Below are positions 34,241-43,003 of a DNA stretch of 64,000 nt, in pieces (within the stretch, counting starts at the first letter, position 1; the number at the start of each line of letters is the position of its first letter). Origin of the DNA: JAISGQ01 sp045604155 (GTDB lineage: Bacteria; Bacillota; Clostridia; Oscillospirales; Acutalibacteraceae); NCBI GenBank assembly GCA_045604155.1, contig JAZUNN010000073.1:1-64000 (forward strand), given 5' to 3'. Both the position numbers and the translations under genes were made by a program. The notes under the pieces are model-generated. The model did no database searches, was not told where the DNA came from, and was given only the letters and a program-made list of their open reading frames with translations.

Positions 34241-35893
34241 TTAAAGAAACTGATCGAAAACATCCAAAAAATCAAACATTTCCTTTTCTTCAGCCTTTGT
34301 CATCAGGCTGCCGAAATCTGCACCGCCGGGAATATCTGAAATGAATCTGCAGCATTGGCGCTTTTCCTCATTGTCCCAGTCGTGCCACAGCTCTTTTGAA
34401 ATGTGCTTTCCGATTTCGCTTCTGTAAACCAGGCAGGCACCGTCCTTACGCCACGGACGTGCTATGTAGCTGTCCCCATCTCCATCACCCGTAAAGCGGC
34501 ATTCAAAGAAAATATATCCGTATTTCTGCTCCTTTGGAGTTGACGGTGCGCAGACATAACCTTTTCTCTTCGAGTGGATGACACAGTCTCTGAACAATGC
34601 GCAGGCACCGCCGAAGATAAAGTCCACATCGCCTTCTATATGGCATTTGTTGAAGCTCAGAAGCGAAGGTCTGCGCTCGGTATTCTCATTGGGTCCTTTG
34701 AAGGAATTGGGGATAACGGGCTTTTCGGGCAGTGGTGCTGTGAAAACAGTATCCTGAAAACCCTTGAAGGTACAGTTCAGAAAAAAGCCTCTGCTGCAGT
34801 CAAAATATGCTGCAACAGCCTGACCTACATCTTCCCCGACACCTGCAGTGTTTTCTATTGTTACTCCTTCCATATAAAGAAGGTCGGCTCTGAAAAAAGC
34901 AGAATATGAGCGGAATGTGCCGTAAAGCTCATCTTCGTTGTAAGGCTTTTTTGCATAGTCGTCATATGTCAGAATTGTATTGTGTCCGATAAGCTTTATA
35001 TGATCTGCTTCAACATGAAGCTTTTCGTAAAACCTTCCTTCGGGAAGGTGTATTTCTGTTTCGCCTGCGGCAATTTTCTCGTTGATAAGTGTGCTGATGG
35101 GTGCAGTCGCAAAGCGCTCTATGGCCTTTCCGACGCCGTCTTCGTCGTTGGTGTCGGTGACATAGCTGCACTTTTCCTTTATCTCATCAGGTGCATTGCC
35201 CATTGCAACGGACAACCCGGCATATTGAAGCATGGGAAGATCATTGAAATTATCTCCCATTGCGATCATTTCGTCTTTGCTTATGCCGTATTTCTCTCCG
35301 ATATAAGCCATGGCTGTTGCCTTTGAGGTGCGCACATCGTTAAATTCGATCATTCGTGGAGTTGAGTTTGCCCAGTTGTTGTCAGCAGGGCATTTTTCAT
35401 TTAGAAATGCATGGAGCTCGGGCATTCTCTCTGGATCGGCAAACCAGATCATTTTAAGAATCCCCTGAGAAACGATGGGCTCGATATCGTCAAAAATAAT
35501 GGCATCAATGCCCATTACCTTTTTGTAATGCTCAACATATCTGTCAGTTCTGTTTGCGTACAGAAGATTCTGTGACCACAGGCAGACTGTAAGATCAAGC
35601 TCCTTTGCATATGCATACAGTATTCTTGCGGATTCATCGGACATTCCGAATTCGTAGAGAATCTCTCCGTCGGGCATTGCAACAACTGCACCGTTTGCGG
35701 AGATTATGGGCGAATCAAGGCCCAGCTCCTTTACATAGGGAGCTATACCTACAAGAGTTCTTCCCGTGCAAAGGCAGAAAATTCCGCCCATTTCGGTAAA
35801 AGCACGGATTGCAGCGGCATTTCGCTGGGATATTCTTTTGTCAGTTGTCAGCAGTGTTCCATCCATATCGCTGGCAATGAGTCTGTACTTCAT
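34241..35893 (-). CDS. Fusion of Cof-type HAD phosphatase and CE8 pectin methylesterase
   Basis: Residues 1-262 are a complete Cof-type HAD phosphatase with DMDGT at 9-13, the cap domain, and GDNFND at 213-218. Residues from about 270 to 540 form a pectinesterase beta-helix: GFQDT at 378-382 and GDVDFIFG at 421-428 hold the two catalytic aspartates (Asp381, Asp424), and ARPWR at 478-482 holds the substrate arginine. Most CE8 enzymes are secreted, but here there is no signal peptide, so action on imported methylated oligogalacturonides is likely. The frame is unbroken across the junction. The uronate genes lie about 3 kb away. Confidence 0.88.
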   Translation of the reverse strand: MKYRLIASDMDGTLLTTDKRISQRNAAAIRAFTEMGGIFCLCTGRTLVGIAPYVKELGLDSPIISANGAVVAMPDGEILYEFGMSDESARILYAYAKELDLTVCLWSQNLLYANRTDRYVEHYKKVMGIDAIIFDDIEPIVSQGILKMIWFADPERMPELHAFLNEKCPADNNWANSTPRMIEFNDVRTSKATAMAYIGEKYGISKDEMIAMGDNFNDLPMLQYAGLSVAMGNAPDEIKEKCSYVTDTNDEDGVGKAIERFATAPISTLINEKIAAGETEIHLPEGRFYEKLHVEADHIKLIGHNTILTYDDYAKKPYNEDELYGTFRSYSAFFRADLLYMEGVTIENTAGVGEDVGQAVAAYFDCSRGFFLNCTFKGFQDTVFTAPLPEKPVIPNSFKGPNENTERRPSLLSFNKCHIEGDVDFIFGGACALFRDCVIHSKRKGYVCAPSTPKEQKYGYIFFECRFTGDGDGDSYIARPWRKDGACLVYRSEIGKHISKELWHDWDNEEKRQCCRFISDIPGGADFGSLMTKAEEKEMFDFLDVFDQFL

Positions 35894-35971
35894 TTCGCCG
35901 CCTCCTTTGCTTTAAATAATACCAATTATCGCACTGTATTGCAAGCTTCTGTTGAATGCCCATCTTTCAAA

Positions 35972-36006
35972 ATCAATAACCACCCTACAAACGGGTGGTT
36001 ATTGAT
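35972..36006 (-). terminator. Terminator after the 185-residue gene
   Basis: ATCAATAACCACCC and its complement form a 14-bp stem around a 7-base loop. Read leftward it is followed by TTTTG. Confidence 0.75.
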
Positions 36007-36011
36007 GGGTT

Positions 36012-36569
36012 TTATGCTATCTGTTTCATTCTGCATTTCTTGCAAAGAGGGTACTCATCAAGGAAAAACTGCACTTTTTCTAACATTTTCTCATAACTCT
36101 CCCCGTAAAAATAAAGTGCCGTTTCACTGCTGCCTTCCCAGTAACTATACATACGACCTTCATTCTCCATGAGTGTATTCATTTTTTCAATTACATAGTT
36201 GATATCACAGCTTTTGTAAATTTCTTCCGAAAGCTGTGTTCCGTTAAGATAAACCGCCATGCCCTCAAGATTTCCTATAGCTACTGCACTTTCATCATCG
36301 TCAAACCGCAGCTCAGACCTCTTTGGCACACCGAAACCTTCTATAATCTCTATTAACTTGTCAAGCGTTTTCTTTTCACCATTTTTTAGATAAACCTCTA
36401 TATCACATGATGAAATCTCTCCTGTGGAAAACTGAAGTGTGCCGCCTCCGTCAACCTCCCCCATTTCCAATTCTTCAAATATAATCTGCAGCGCATCTTC
36501 CAGTTCAAAGCGATGAACCGGTTGAAGTCTCGCATTTAAATGTATGGTAATATGATATGTATATTCCAT
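36012..36569 (-). CDS. Unknown cytoplasmic protein
   Basis: I do not recognise this 185-residue acidic protein. It has no signal peptide or TM helix and ends in a short cysteine cluster (CKKCRMKQIA). AAAGGAG lies 4 bases before the ATG, and it begins 15 bases after the L-serine dehydratase gene, so the two are probably co-transcribed. Confidence 0.65.
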   Translation of the reverse strand: MEYTYHITIHLNARLQPVHRFELEDALQIIFEELEMGEVDGGGTLQFSTGEISSCDIEVYLKNGEKKTLDKLIEIIEGFGVPKRSELRFDDDESAVAIGNLEGMAVYLNGTQLSEEIYKSCDINYVIEKMNTLMENEGRMYSYWEGSSETALYFYGESYEKMLEKVQFFLDEYPLCKKCRMKQIA

Positions 36570-36584
36570 TTTTCTCCTTTCGCC

Positions 36585-38021
36585 TTACAGCTTTATATTT
36601 GCAAGGCCGCCTTCGGAAGTTTCGCGGTAACGATCTGACAAGTCCTGACCTGTTTCCTTCATGGTAATTATAACTCGATCGAGGGATATTTTTCGGGTAT
36701 CGCTCAAGAAGCTTGCAAGATTTACTGCGTTTATTGCACGCATTGCGGCTACTGCGTTGCGCTCGATGCAGGGTATCTGCACAAGTCCGCAGATGGGGTC
36801 GCAGGTAAGTCCCAGATGGTGCTCGATTGCTATTTCTGCGGCATATTCTATTTTGTCAAAATTAAGCCCGAAAAGCTCTCCGAGGGCTGCCGCCGCCATT
36901 GCGCAGGCTGTGCCAACCTCTGCCTGACAGCCGCATTCTGCGCCCGAAATGGAGGCATTTGTCTTGACAAGATTACCTATAATGCCGCCTGTTATCAGGG
37001 CGTTGATTATCTCATCATCGGAAAAGCCGTTCTTTTTCTGCTGATAATACATAACCGCAGGAAGCACTCCTGCCGCACCGCAGGTAGGGGCTGTAACTAT
37101 CCTCTCGCCCGATGCATTCTGCTCGCTGACCGCAAAGGCATAGGAGCAGACAAGTCTGCCCTCCTTGGTCTCGGGTTTTTCGTCTATGTGCTGCATATTA
37201 TAGAGATATTTCGCCTTTTTCTGAAGCTCAAGTCCGCCGGGAAGTGTGCCTGAATCCTTGAGTCCTGCCTTGACTGCTGCTTTCATGGCATCCCAGATCG
37301 TGTGCATATACTCACGCAGGGCTTCCCTTCCCTCGACCTCCTCGGCATACTCATAGAGTCTGAGGTTATTGTCCATGCAGTAGTCGGCTATGTCGGTAAA
37401 CTTGGTTTTTTCATATACTATGGGGGCTTTTACTGCATCGTCACCTGCGAAAACTATTCGTCCTCCGCCGACGCTGTAGACCTTTGCATAGTCGGTCTGC
37501 TGATCTTTCTCATAGGCGAAAAGCTCCATTGTGTTGGGGTGGGTGGTGGTTATCTCCACCATGTCAAATTCTATCTCGCATGGTACGGGTGCAAGGGTCT
37601 GCTCAATTACATAATCGGTGCCGTGACCCTTTCCCGTCTTTGCAAGCGAGCCGTAGAGAATTACCCTGAATTTATCTGCATTGGGATTGCGCTTCTTAAA
37701 TACAATGCAGGCTCGCTCAGGTCCCATGGTGTGGGAGCTGGAAGGGCCTCTGCCGATTTTGTAAAGCTCATTTAACGATTCCATGCCCTGAGGGACTATA
37801 TCAGCCTTTGACACCGTCTGCTCAGCAAAGAAATGCTCGATGGGGACATTGAATATCTTTGAAAGCTTAATAAAATTCTGTGTTGATGGCATTGCAAGCC
37901 CTTTTTCCCATTTTGAAACCGCTCGGTTGCTGATTCCGAGCTGCTCGCCAAGCTTATCCTGAGATATTCCTGCGGCTTTTCTTAACTCCGAAAGTCTTTT
38001 TGCCACTATGTTATCTGCCAT
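36585..38021 (-). CDS. XRE helix-turn-helix fused to single-chain L-serine dehydratase
   Basis: The 478-residue protein begins with an XRE domain (about 7-62; GISQDKLGEQLGISNRAVSKWEKG). The rest is a complete iron-sulfur L-serine ammonia-lyase, which turns L-serine into pyruvate and ammonia: GPSSSHTMGP is the beta-domain motif; PTCGAAGV, SGAECGCQAEVG and LTCDPICGLVQIPC provide the cluster cysteines and active-site loop. A palindromic operator overlaps the -35 box of its own promoter, so the enzyme may regulate itself. Similar fusions occur in other Clostridia as far as I recall. Confidence 0.92.
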   Translation of the reverse strand: MADNIVAKRLSELRKAAGISQDKLGEQLGISNRAVSKWEKGLAMPSTQNFIKLSKIFNVPIEHFFAEQTVSKADIVPQGMESLNELYKIGRGPSSSHTMGPERACIVFKKRNPNADKFRVILYGSLAKTGKGHGTDYVIEQTLAPVPCEIEFDMVEITTTHPNTMELFAYEKDQQTDYAKVYSVGGGRIVFAGDDAVKAPIVYEKTKFTDIADYCMDNNLRLYEYAEEVEGREALREYMHTIWDAMKAAVKAGLKDSGTLPGGLELQKKAKYLYNMQHIDEKPETKEGRLVCSYAFAVSEQNASGERIVTAPTCGAAGVLPAVMYYQQKKNGFSDDEIINALITGGIIGNLVKTNASISGAECGCQAEVGTACAMAAAALGELFGLNFDKIEYAAEIAIEHHLGLTCDPICGLVQIPCIERNAVAAMRAINAVNLASFLSDTRKISLDRVIITMKETGQDLSDRYRETSEGGLANIKL

Positions 38022-38060
38022 TTTGCAGCACCTCTGTCAATGCATATTTTGTCAACCTAT

Positions 38061-38089
38061 ATTGTACTGCAGAACTGGCAAAAAGTCAA
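38061..38089 (-). promoter_or_regulatory. Promoter of the XRE-serine dehydratase gene
   Basis: Read leftward: TTGACT (38089-38084), a 17-base spacer and TACAAT (38066-38061). Confidence 0.8.
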
Positions 38090-38100
38090 CCATTGGTTGA
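38086..38100. promoter_or_regulatory. Palindromic operator over the -35 box
   Basis: TCAACC-ATT-GGTTGA is a perfect 6-3-6 palindrome that overlaps TTGACT. A further half site GTCAACC lies at 38051-38057 just after the -10 box. The XRE domain of the downstream gene is the obvious candidate ligand. Confidence 0.7.
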
Positions 38101-38170
38101 TATGCTTGATTTTCTCTCCTTATCACTCTGCGGTGATCCTCTTTTTAATATGGAATCAGACTACCCCTCA

Positions 38171-38276
38171 GTCAGCTAAATTCGCCAATGGCAAACTTAG
38201 CTGACAGCTCCCCTGACAAGGGGAGCCGAGCGAAGGAGCTTTTGACAGGTACAGCCCCCTCGTCAGAGGGGGCTGT
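38171..38276. repeat. Composite intergenic hairpin repeat
   Basis: Three perfect stems follow one another: GTCAGCTAA/TTAGCTGAC (38171-38205), GCTCCCC-TGACAA-GGGGAGC (38207-38226) and ACAGCCCCCTC-GTCA-GAGGGGGCTGT (38251-38276). There is no coding capacity. Such GC-rich hairpins are typical of dispersed non-coding repeats in ruminococci; the last one may also end the flavodiiron gene. Confidence 0.65.
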
Positions 38277-38281
38277 TACAA

Positions 38282-39502
38282 TTATATATGCTCAGTGTCT
38301 TTTGCTGTGTCAACTACCGCTTTTGCAAGGTTTCGAATGTCGCTTAAAACCGCTTCATCAGCTTCAAACACACTCTTTATGGGGTCTGACAGCACCTTGA
38401 AGCGCATGCCGCACAGGACGGAGTACAGAGTCGAAACACCCTCACCGCTCCAGCCGTAGGAGCCGAAAACTCCTGCAGGCTTGGCAGATATGGAATAGAC
38501 ATCTATTTCGGAAATCACTCGCCACACGGGGGCAGGGGCGTTGCAGTTTATTGTAGTCGTGCCGAACATCAGACCGTCTGCTCTGCCGATGCCTGCGGCG
38601 AATTTCTGCTCCTGCTCGGTGTCGGACAGGTCGTAGAGGGTCGCCACAGAACCGAGTTTTTCGATTTCCTCGGCGGCGGCTTTTGCCATGCGCTCGGTGC
38701 AGCCGTGAGCCGATGCATAGACAACGGCTATTTCTGTATTGTCGCTCTGCTTCGGCTGTGCGCTGAGCTTTTTGTAGTCCTTGAAAATTTCCTTTACCCC
38801 TTCGACTATCACAGGTCCGTGGCTTGGGCAGATTGCCTGAAGCTTTCCTGCAAAGGGCTTTATTTTGTCCAGTGCCTGACGGACAAAGAAGGAGAAGGGC
38901 GAGAATATATCTTCATAATACCGCACCTGCTGAGTGTGGTATTTTTCTTTCATTTTTTCGGGGATATGCTCGTCAAACATGGTCATTTCACAGTAATGAG
39001 CACCGAACATATCGCAGGAGAACAGCACACGCTCCTTTTCAAGATGGGTCATCATGGCATCAGGCCAGTGAAGCATAGGAGTCACAACAAAATGCAGGGT
39101 ATCTCTGCCGATGTCGAGAGTGTCGCCGTCCTTGAAAGTCTTGCAATTGAAATCACGGTTTAACTGCTGGCGGAGAAATTTTCTTCCGATCGAAGTGCAG
39201 ACAACCACCGCATCGGGTGCGTATTCGAGTATATTTTTAAGACAGCCTGAGTGGTCAGGCTCGGTGTGGTTTATGATTATATAGTCAATATCGGAAAAAT
39301 CGCACAGACAGCCCACATTATAGCGGTAATCGTCCCAGAATTCCTCGGGTGCGGTGTCCACCAGCACCGTTTTCCCGCTTGTTATAAGGTAGGAATTATA
39401 AGTCGTGCCGTATGGCGACTCCATCACTATGTCAAAGGTTCGGCGGTTGGGGTCTCCCACGCCTACGGAGTATACGTTGTCTGTGATTCTGTGTGTCGCC
39501 AT
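38282..39502 (-). CDS. Flavodiiron protein (FprA-type)
   Basis: The 406-residue protein joins an N-terminal metallo-beta-lactamase-like diiron domain to a C-terminal flavodoxin domain. Diiron ligands are visible in HTEPDHSG, the His of MLHWPD, CDMFGAH and CPSHGP; the flavodoxin FMN loop is VVYASAHGCTERMA. These enzymes reduce O2 to water, or NO to N2O, and protect anaerobes. There is no rubredoxin domain. AAGGAAAA precedes the ATG at 39502; a longer in-frame start is less likely. Confidence 0.95.
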   Translation of the reverse strand: MATHRITDNVYSVGVGDPNRRTFDIVMESPYGTTYNSYLITSGKTVLVDTAPEEFWDDYRYNVGCLCDFSDIDYIIINHTEPDHSGCLKNILEYAPDAVVVCTSIGRKFLRQQLNRDFNCKTFKDGDTLDIGRDTLHFVVTPMLHWPDAMMTHLEKERVLFSCDMFGAHYCEMTMFDEHIPEKMKEKYHTQQVRYYEDIFSPFSFFVRQALDKIKPFAGKLQAICPSHGPVIVEGVKEIFKDYKKLSAQPKQSDNTEIAVVYASAHGCTERMAKAAAEEIEKLGSVATLYDLSDTEQEQKFAAGIGRADGLMFGTTTINCNAPAPVWRVISEIDVYSISAKPAGVFGSYGWSGEGVSTLYSVLCGMRFKVLSDPIKSVFEADEAVLSDIRNLAKAVVDTAKDTEHI

Positions 39503-39570
39503 GAATTTTCCTTCTTTCGGTTTTTTGATAGTATGGGCGGAAAATCCACCTATAAACATAGTTTAACTAA

Positions 39571-39990
39571 TTAAACTGATAGATTTATTTTTTCAAGCAA
39601 ATAGTCTACCAGGCTATCACCATCAAACATCGCTTTTTTGCTTTTATTGCATTTTCCTTCTATAATACTAACAGACTCAACAATATTTTGTACAACCATA
39701 TTATATTTATCTTGATATGACGCAGCTTGAAATGCTTCATATGGTATCGGCAGTCTAATATCTGCGTATCCATTTTTATAGCTCACATATTTTCTTGGCT
39801 TTCCATATCCCCTGTTTATCCAATCATCTGGAAAGCAGTTTATAATTATACCCACACTTGTAATTTTATCAGAGTACTTTGTTATGTCCAAACTATCTGC
39901 ATTGATTTTGTCACATATATCCTTGATGATTTGCGGAATCATTCCAGCATCCTTATATATTTCACAACTTATAAAAAGACGATTTTTCAA
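39571..39990 (-). CDS. Small unknown protein, possibly immunity-like
   Basis: The 139-residue protein begins RLFISCEIYKDAG, has no signal or TM helix, and is clearly more AT-rich than its neighbours. The opening resembles some polymorphic-toxin immunity proteins (Imm44-like), but this is weak. No partner toxin is visible. Confidence 0.55.
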   Translation of the reverse strand: MKNRLFISCEIYKDAGMIPQIIKDICDKINADSLDITKYSDKITSVGIIINCFPDDWINRGYGKPRKYVSYKNGYADIRLPIPYEAFQAASYQDKYNMVVQNIVESVSIIEGKCNKSKKAMFDGDSLVDYLLEKINLSV

Positions 39991-40093
39991 GCTAAAAACA
40001 CCTCAATGATTCCAGTTTGTAGTTAGCATAGGGCGATTACTGCGGGTACGGTTTCTATATTACTAAGAAAATAGTACATTAAATTCAGATAAC

Positions 40094-40126
40094 TCCGACA
40101 TCGGACGTGCAATGCACGCCCCTACA
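40094..40126. repeat. Dispersed GTGCAATGCAC-type repeat
   Basis: TCCGA-CA-TCGGA (40094-40105) runs into GGACGTGC-AAT-GCACGCCC (40103-40121, one mismatch). This resembles a short repeat common in intergenic DNA of Clostridia. The gap 39991-40144 holds nothing else. Confidence 0.5.
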
Positions 40127-40144
40127 GTATGTAAAGAAATACGC

Positions 40145-40585
40145 TCAAGACTCTATTTCAGAATTTCCTTTTTGGCTTCTTTTAATCAGCAGGATTATCT
40201 GACCGGCAACCGATAATAATGTTATCGCCGCAACACAGAACCAGAATTCAAGAGCCAACAGGATCGGACCTTGTTCTACTTTTTTAGGAAGCAGCTCATA
40301 GATTCCGTATTGAGCAAGGAAGCAGATACCTGCTGTCAGGCACATGATAAACCACCATTGCACAAAGCACGTCACAGAGTATTTATAGCAATACTTCATG
40401 TTTACTATAGTCATAAGGAGTGCCGTTACAATGGGATAGCCTATCATCAGAACGCTGTCAAGACTTGCATCCACACACAAGAATATAAGTACCGCCATAA
40501 TTGCTGCAGGAACAAGCGCAAGCAGATTCAGCAACACATTTATAATTATCGCTTTTTCTCTTGAATTATCGATTTCTTGATTCAT
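40145..40585 (-). CDS. Four-TM membrane protein (paralogue 1)
   Basis: The 146-residue protein has four predicted TM helices (about 15-38, 45-62, 76-95 and 110-135). The ATG at 40585 has AAAGGAG seven bases upstream. It resembles the product of 40742-41152 in helix order and in local motifs (LLNL near the start, MKYC versus RRYC, FVQWWF versus FVFWWI). Function is unknown. Confidence 0.65.
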   Translation of the reverse strand: MNQEIDNSREKAIIINVLLNLLALVPAAIMAVLIFLCVDASLDSVLMIGYPIVTALLMTIVNMKYCYKYSVTCFVQWWFIMCLTAGICFLAQYGIYELLPKKVEQGPILLALEFWFCVAAITLLSVAGQIILLIKRSQKGNSEIES

Positions 40586-40677
40586 GTCCATGCTCCTTTC
40601 AGCGTGCAATCGATCGTACCATTTAAAACTTAATAAAAAGATGTATAAAACACGCTAAAGCCTTTAGAGTATTTTCT

Positions 40678-40699
40678 CTCCCTCCGTCGTCAGAGGGAG
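40678..40699. repeat. Hairpin repeat CTCCCTC/GAGGGAG
   Basis: CTCCCTC-CGTCGTCA-GAGGGAG is a perfect 7-bp stem whose loop contains GTCA, as in the hairpin at 38251-38276. It sits between the two paralogous membrane-protein genes. Confidence 0.55.
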
Positions 40700-40741
40700 G
40701 CAGATATGTCAATCGAGTTTTAGCTGTTATATCGTACTGAG

Positions 40742-41152
40742 TTACACTTCGATGCATTTGGTTTTCGTGCGTTTGACCTGATATATAATAGAATTAACAG
40801 TGATTATTACAACTTGTGCCACAAAAGGAAATGCGATTTTCAGCATATCCATTTTATCTTCTGTCCATCCCAATAATTTCAATGCGATCTCTGTTTGAAT
40901 AATATAACCCAAAACCGCTATCGCAGTCATTGTTATCCACCAAAACACAAAACTCGAGTTTTCGTTTCTTTCACAATATCTTCTGTTTATCTTTATTATT
41001 AAGAAAGCCGGTAAAACACTGCATAAAATCATCCATGTAAGTGGATTTACAACCCGATCAAACATTAACACATAAATAATCCACGGTATAATCATTGCTA
41101 TGTTCAAAACCAAATTCAGCAAAAATCGTGCTGTTCCTGCCTTTTTCATCAT
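40742..41152 (-). CDS. Four-TM membrane protein (paralogue 2)
   Basis: The 136-residue protein has four predicted TM helices and pairs with the product of 40145-40585 as a probable tandem duplication. AAAGGAG lies seven bases before the ATG at 41152. Function is unknown. Confidence 0.65.
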   Translation of the reverse strand: MMKKAGTARFLLNLVLNIAMIIPWIIYVLMFDRVVNPLTWMILCSVLPAFLIIKINRRYCERNENSSFVFWWITMTAIAVLGYIIQTEIALKLLGWTEDKMDMLKIAFPFVAQVVIITVNSIIYQVKRTKTKCIEV

Positions 41153-41197
41153 CACCCGACTCCTTTCATATATTCGTTTCCCATTCAAACCCAAACA

Positions 41198-41229
41198 GGG
41201 GAGAATATTGCAATGGCAATATTCTCCCC
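41198..41229 (-). terminator. Terminator of the hydrogenase operon
   Basis: GGGGAGAATATTGC and its exact complement form a 14-bp stem with an AATG (read leftward CATT) loop, 14 bases after the hydA stop codon. Confidence 0.85.
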
Positions 41230-41242
41230 ATAGTCAGGTTAA

Positions 41243-42985
41243 TTAATATCTGGTCTTTGCGGTGTAGTGAGTGTGCAGGATCTCATGAGCCTTGTGACCG
41301 TTGGGCTCGCCGAGGTACTCAGCGTATGCCTTCTTGATTGCAGGGTTCTCATGGGACTTACGCAGTGCCTTGCCCTCGTCCTCACGGTAAAGTGCAGCAG
41401 CACGGAGAGCCTTGAGGTCTACAGTGTTGCGTACAGAAGCGGGCTGAATGGGCTGGCCACCGCCGTTGATGCAGCCGCCGGGGCAGCACATGACTTCTAC
41501 GAAGTGAACCTCAACCTCGCCTGCCTTGATCATGTCAAGGAGCTTAGCAGCGTTGGAAAGACCGGAGCAGACAGCAGTCTTGATGGTGATTCCGCCTGCA
41601 TTGTATGCAGCGAACTTGATGCCTTCCATACCACGAACCTCGGTGTACTCGATGGGCTCGACAGTCTTGTTCTCAAGAACCTCAACTGCGGTACGGAGAG
41701 CTGCTTCCATAACACCGCCGGTGGTACCGAAGATAACTGCAGCACCGGTGGACTCGCCGAGGATAGGATCGAAGTCCTCATCGGGGAGGGTGTTGAACTT
41801 GATGCCTGCGCGCTCGATCATACGAGCAAGCTCACGGGTGGTAAGAGCGTAATCAACATCAGCATAACCTGCTGCTGCCATTTCGTCTCTGCCGCACTCG
41901 AACTTCTTAGCGGTACAGGGCATGATAGCAACGGAAACGATGTCCTTCGGGTCGATGCCGTTCTTCTCTGCATACCAGGTCTTGATCATAGCACCCTGCA
42001 TCTGCTGGGGGCTCTTACAGGTAGAGAGGTTGGGAATGAACTCAGGATAGTAGTGCTCGCAGAAGTTGATCCATCCGGGGGAGCAGGAGGTGATCATGGG
42101 GAGAGTGCCGCCGTTCTTTACTCTGCCGAGAAGCTCGGTGCCTTCTTCCATGATGGTGAGGTCTGCACCGAAGTCGGTGTCAAATACCTTATCGAAGCCA
42201 AGTCTGCGAAGAGCAGCTGCCATCTTGCCGGTTACTAACGTTCCGGGCTCCATGCCGAAGCACTCGCCGAGAGTTGCACGGATGGAAGGAGCGGTGTGAA
42301 CAACAACGTGCTTGGAGGGATCGCTGATAGCAGCGAAGACCTTATCGGTGTCGTCCTTCTCGGTGAGAGCACCGGTGGGGCAAGCTACGATACACTGACC
42401 GCAAGCTACGCAAGCGACATCATTGAGCTTAGCCTCGAAGGGAGAGCCGATCTCGGTATCGAAACCACGGTTGTTTGCACCGATGACGGATACAAACTGG
42501 TTGTTACATGCACCTACGCAGCGACGGCAGAGGATGCACTTGGAGTTGTCTCTTACGAGGTAAGAGGTGGAGTTGTCGATCTCAGTCTGAGGAACGGAAC
42601 CTGCAAAGCGGTTAGCATCCTCAACACCGTACTCACGGCAGAGCTTCTGAAGCTCGCAGTCGGTGCTGCGTACGCAGGAGAGGCAAGCCTTGTTATGTAC
42701 GGAAAGAATGAGCTCGAGGTTGGTCTTACGGCTCTTTCTGATGAGCTCGGTGTTGGTGTAAACCTCAAGACCCTCGTTGATGGGGTATACGCAAGCGGCA
42801 ACAGGAGCACGGCCGCCCTTTACTTCAACAACGCACATACGGCAAGCGCCGATCTCGTTGATGTCCTTAAGATAGCAGAGAGTAGGAATCTCTATACCGG
42901 CAAGACGTGCAGCCTCAAGAATGGTAGAACCGGCAGGAGCCTGTACATCAATACCGTTGATTTTTACATTGATCATGTTTTCCAT
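41243..42985 (-). CDS. hydA: [FeFe]-hydrogenase catalytic subunit (HndD/HydA type)
   Basis: The 580-residue enzyme makes or consumes H2. It has an N-terminal [2Fe-2S] ferredoxin domain (LCYLKDINEIGACRMC), a His/Cys cluster region (CLSCVRSTDCELQKLC), two [4Fe-4S] clusters (CILCRRCVGAC, CVACGQCIVAC), and the H-cluster motifs TSCSPGW, MPCTAKKFE and MCCPGGCINGGGQP. The first motif has Ser where the canonical form is TSCCPxW. A C-terminal helix follows. With the NuoF-, NuoE- and thioredoxin-like subunits of this operon it should form a cytoplasmic NAD(P)/ferredoxin-linked, probably electron-bifurcating, complex. Confidence 0.96.
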   Translation of the reverse strand: MENMINVKINGIDVQAPAGSTILEAARLAGIEIPTLCYLKDINEIGACRMCVVEVKGGRAPVAACVYPINEGLEVYTNTELIRKSRKTNLELILSVHNKACLSCVRSTDCELQKLCREYGVEDANRFAGSVPQTEIDNSTSYLVRDNSKCILCRRCVGACNNQFVSVIGANNRGFDTEIGSPFEAKLNDVACVACGQCIVACPTGALTEKDDTDKVFAAISDPSKHVVVHTAPSIRATLGECFGMEPGTLVTGKMAAALRRLGFDKVFDTDFGADLTIMEEGTELLGRVKNGGTLPMITSCSPGWINFCEHYYPEFIPNLSTCKSPQQMQGAMIKTWYAEKNGIDPKDIVSVAIMPCTAKKFECGRDEMAAAGYADVDYALTTRELARMIERAGIKFNTLPDEDFDPILGESTGAAVIFGTTGGVMEAALRTAVEVLENKTVEPIEYTEVRGMEGIKFAAYNAGGITIKTAVCSGLSNAAKLLDMIKAGEVEVHFVEVMCCPGGCINGGGQPIQPASVRNTVDLKALRAAALYREDEGKALRKSHENPAIKKAYAEYLGEPNGHKAHEILHTHYTAKTRY

Positions 42986-43003
42986 TATAGGCACACTCCT
43001 TTC

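Noticed and set aside
38171..38276. CRISPR array
   Set aside because: The block contains three different palindromes and no repeated unit with regular spacers.
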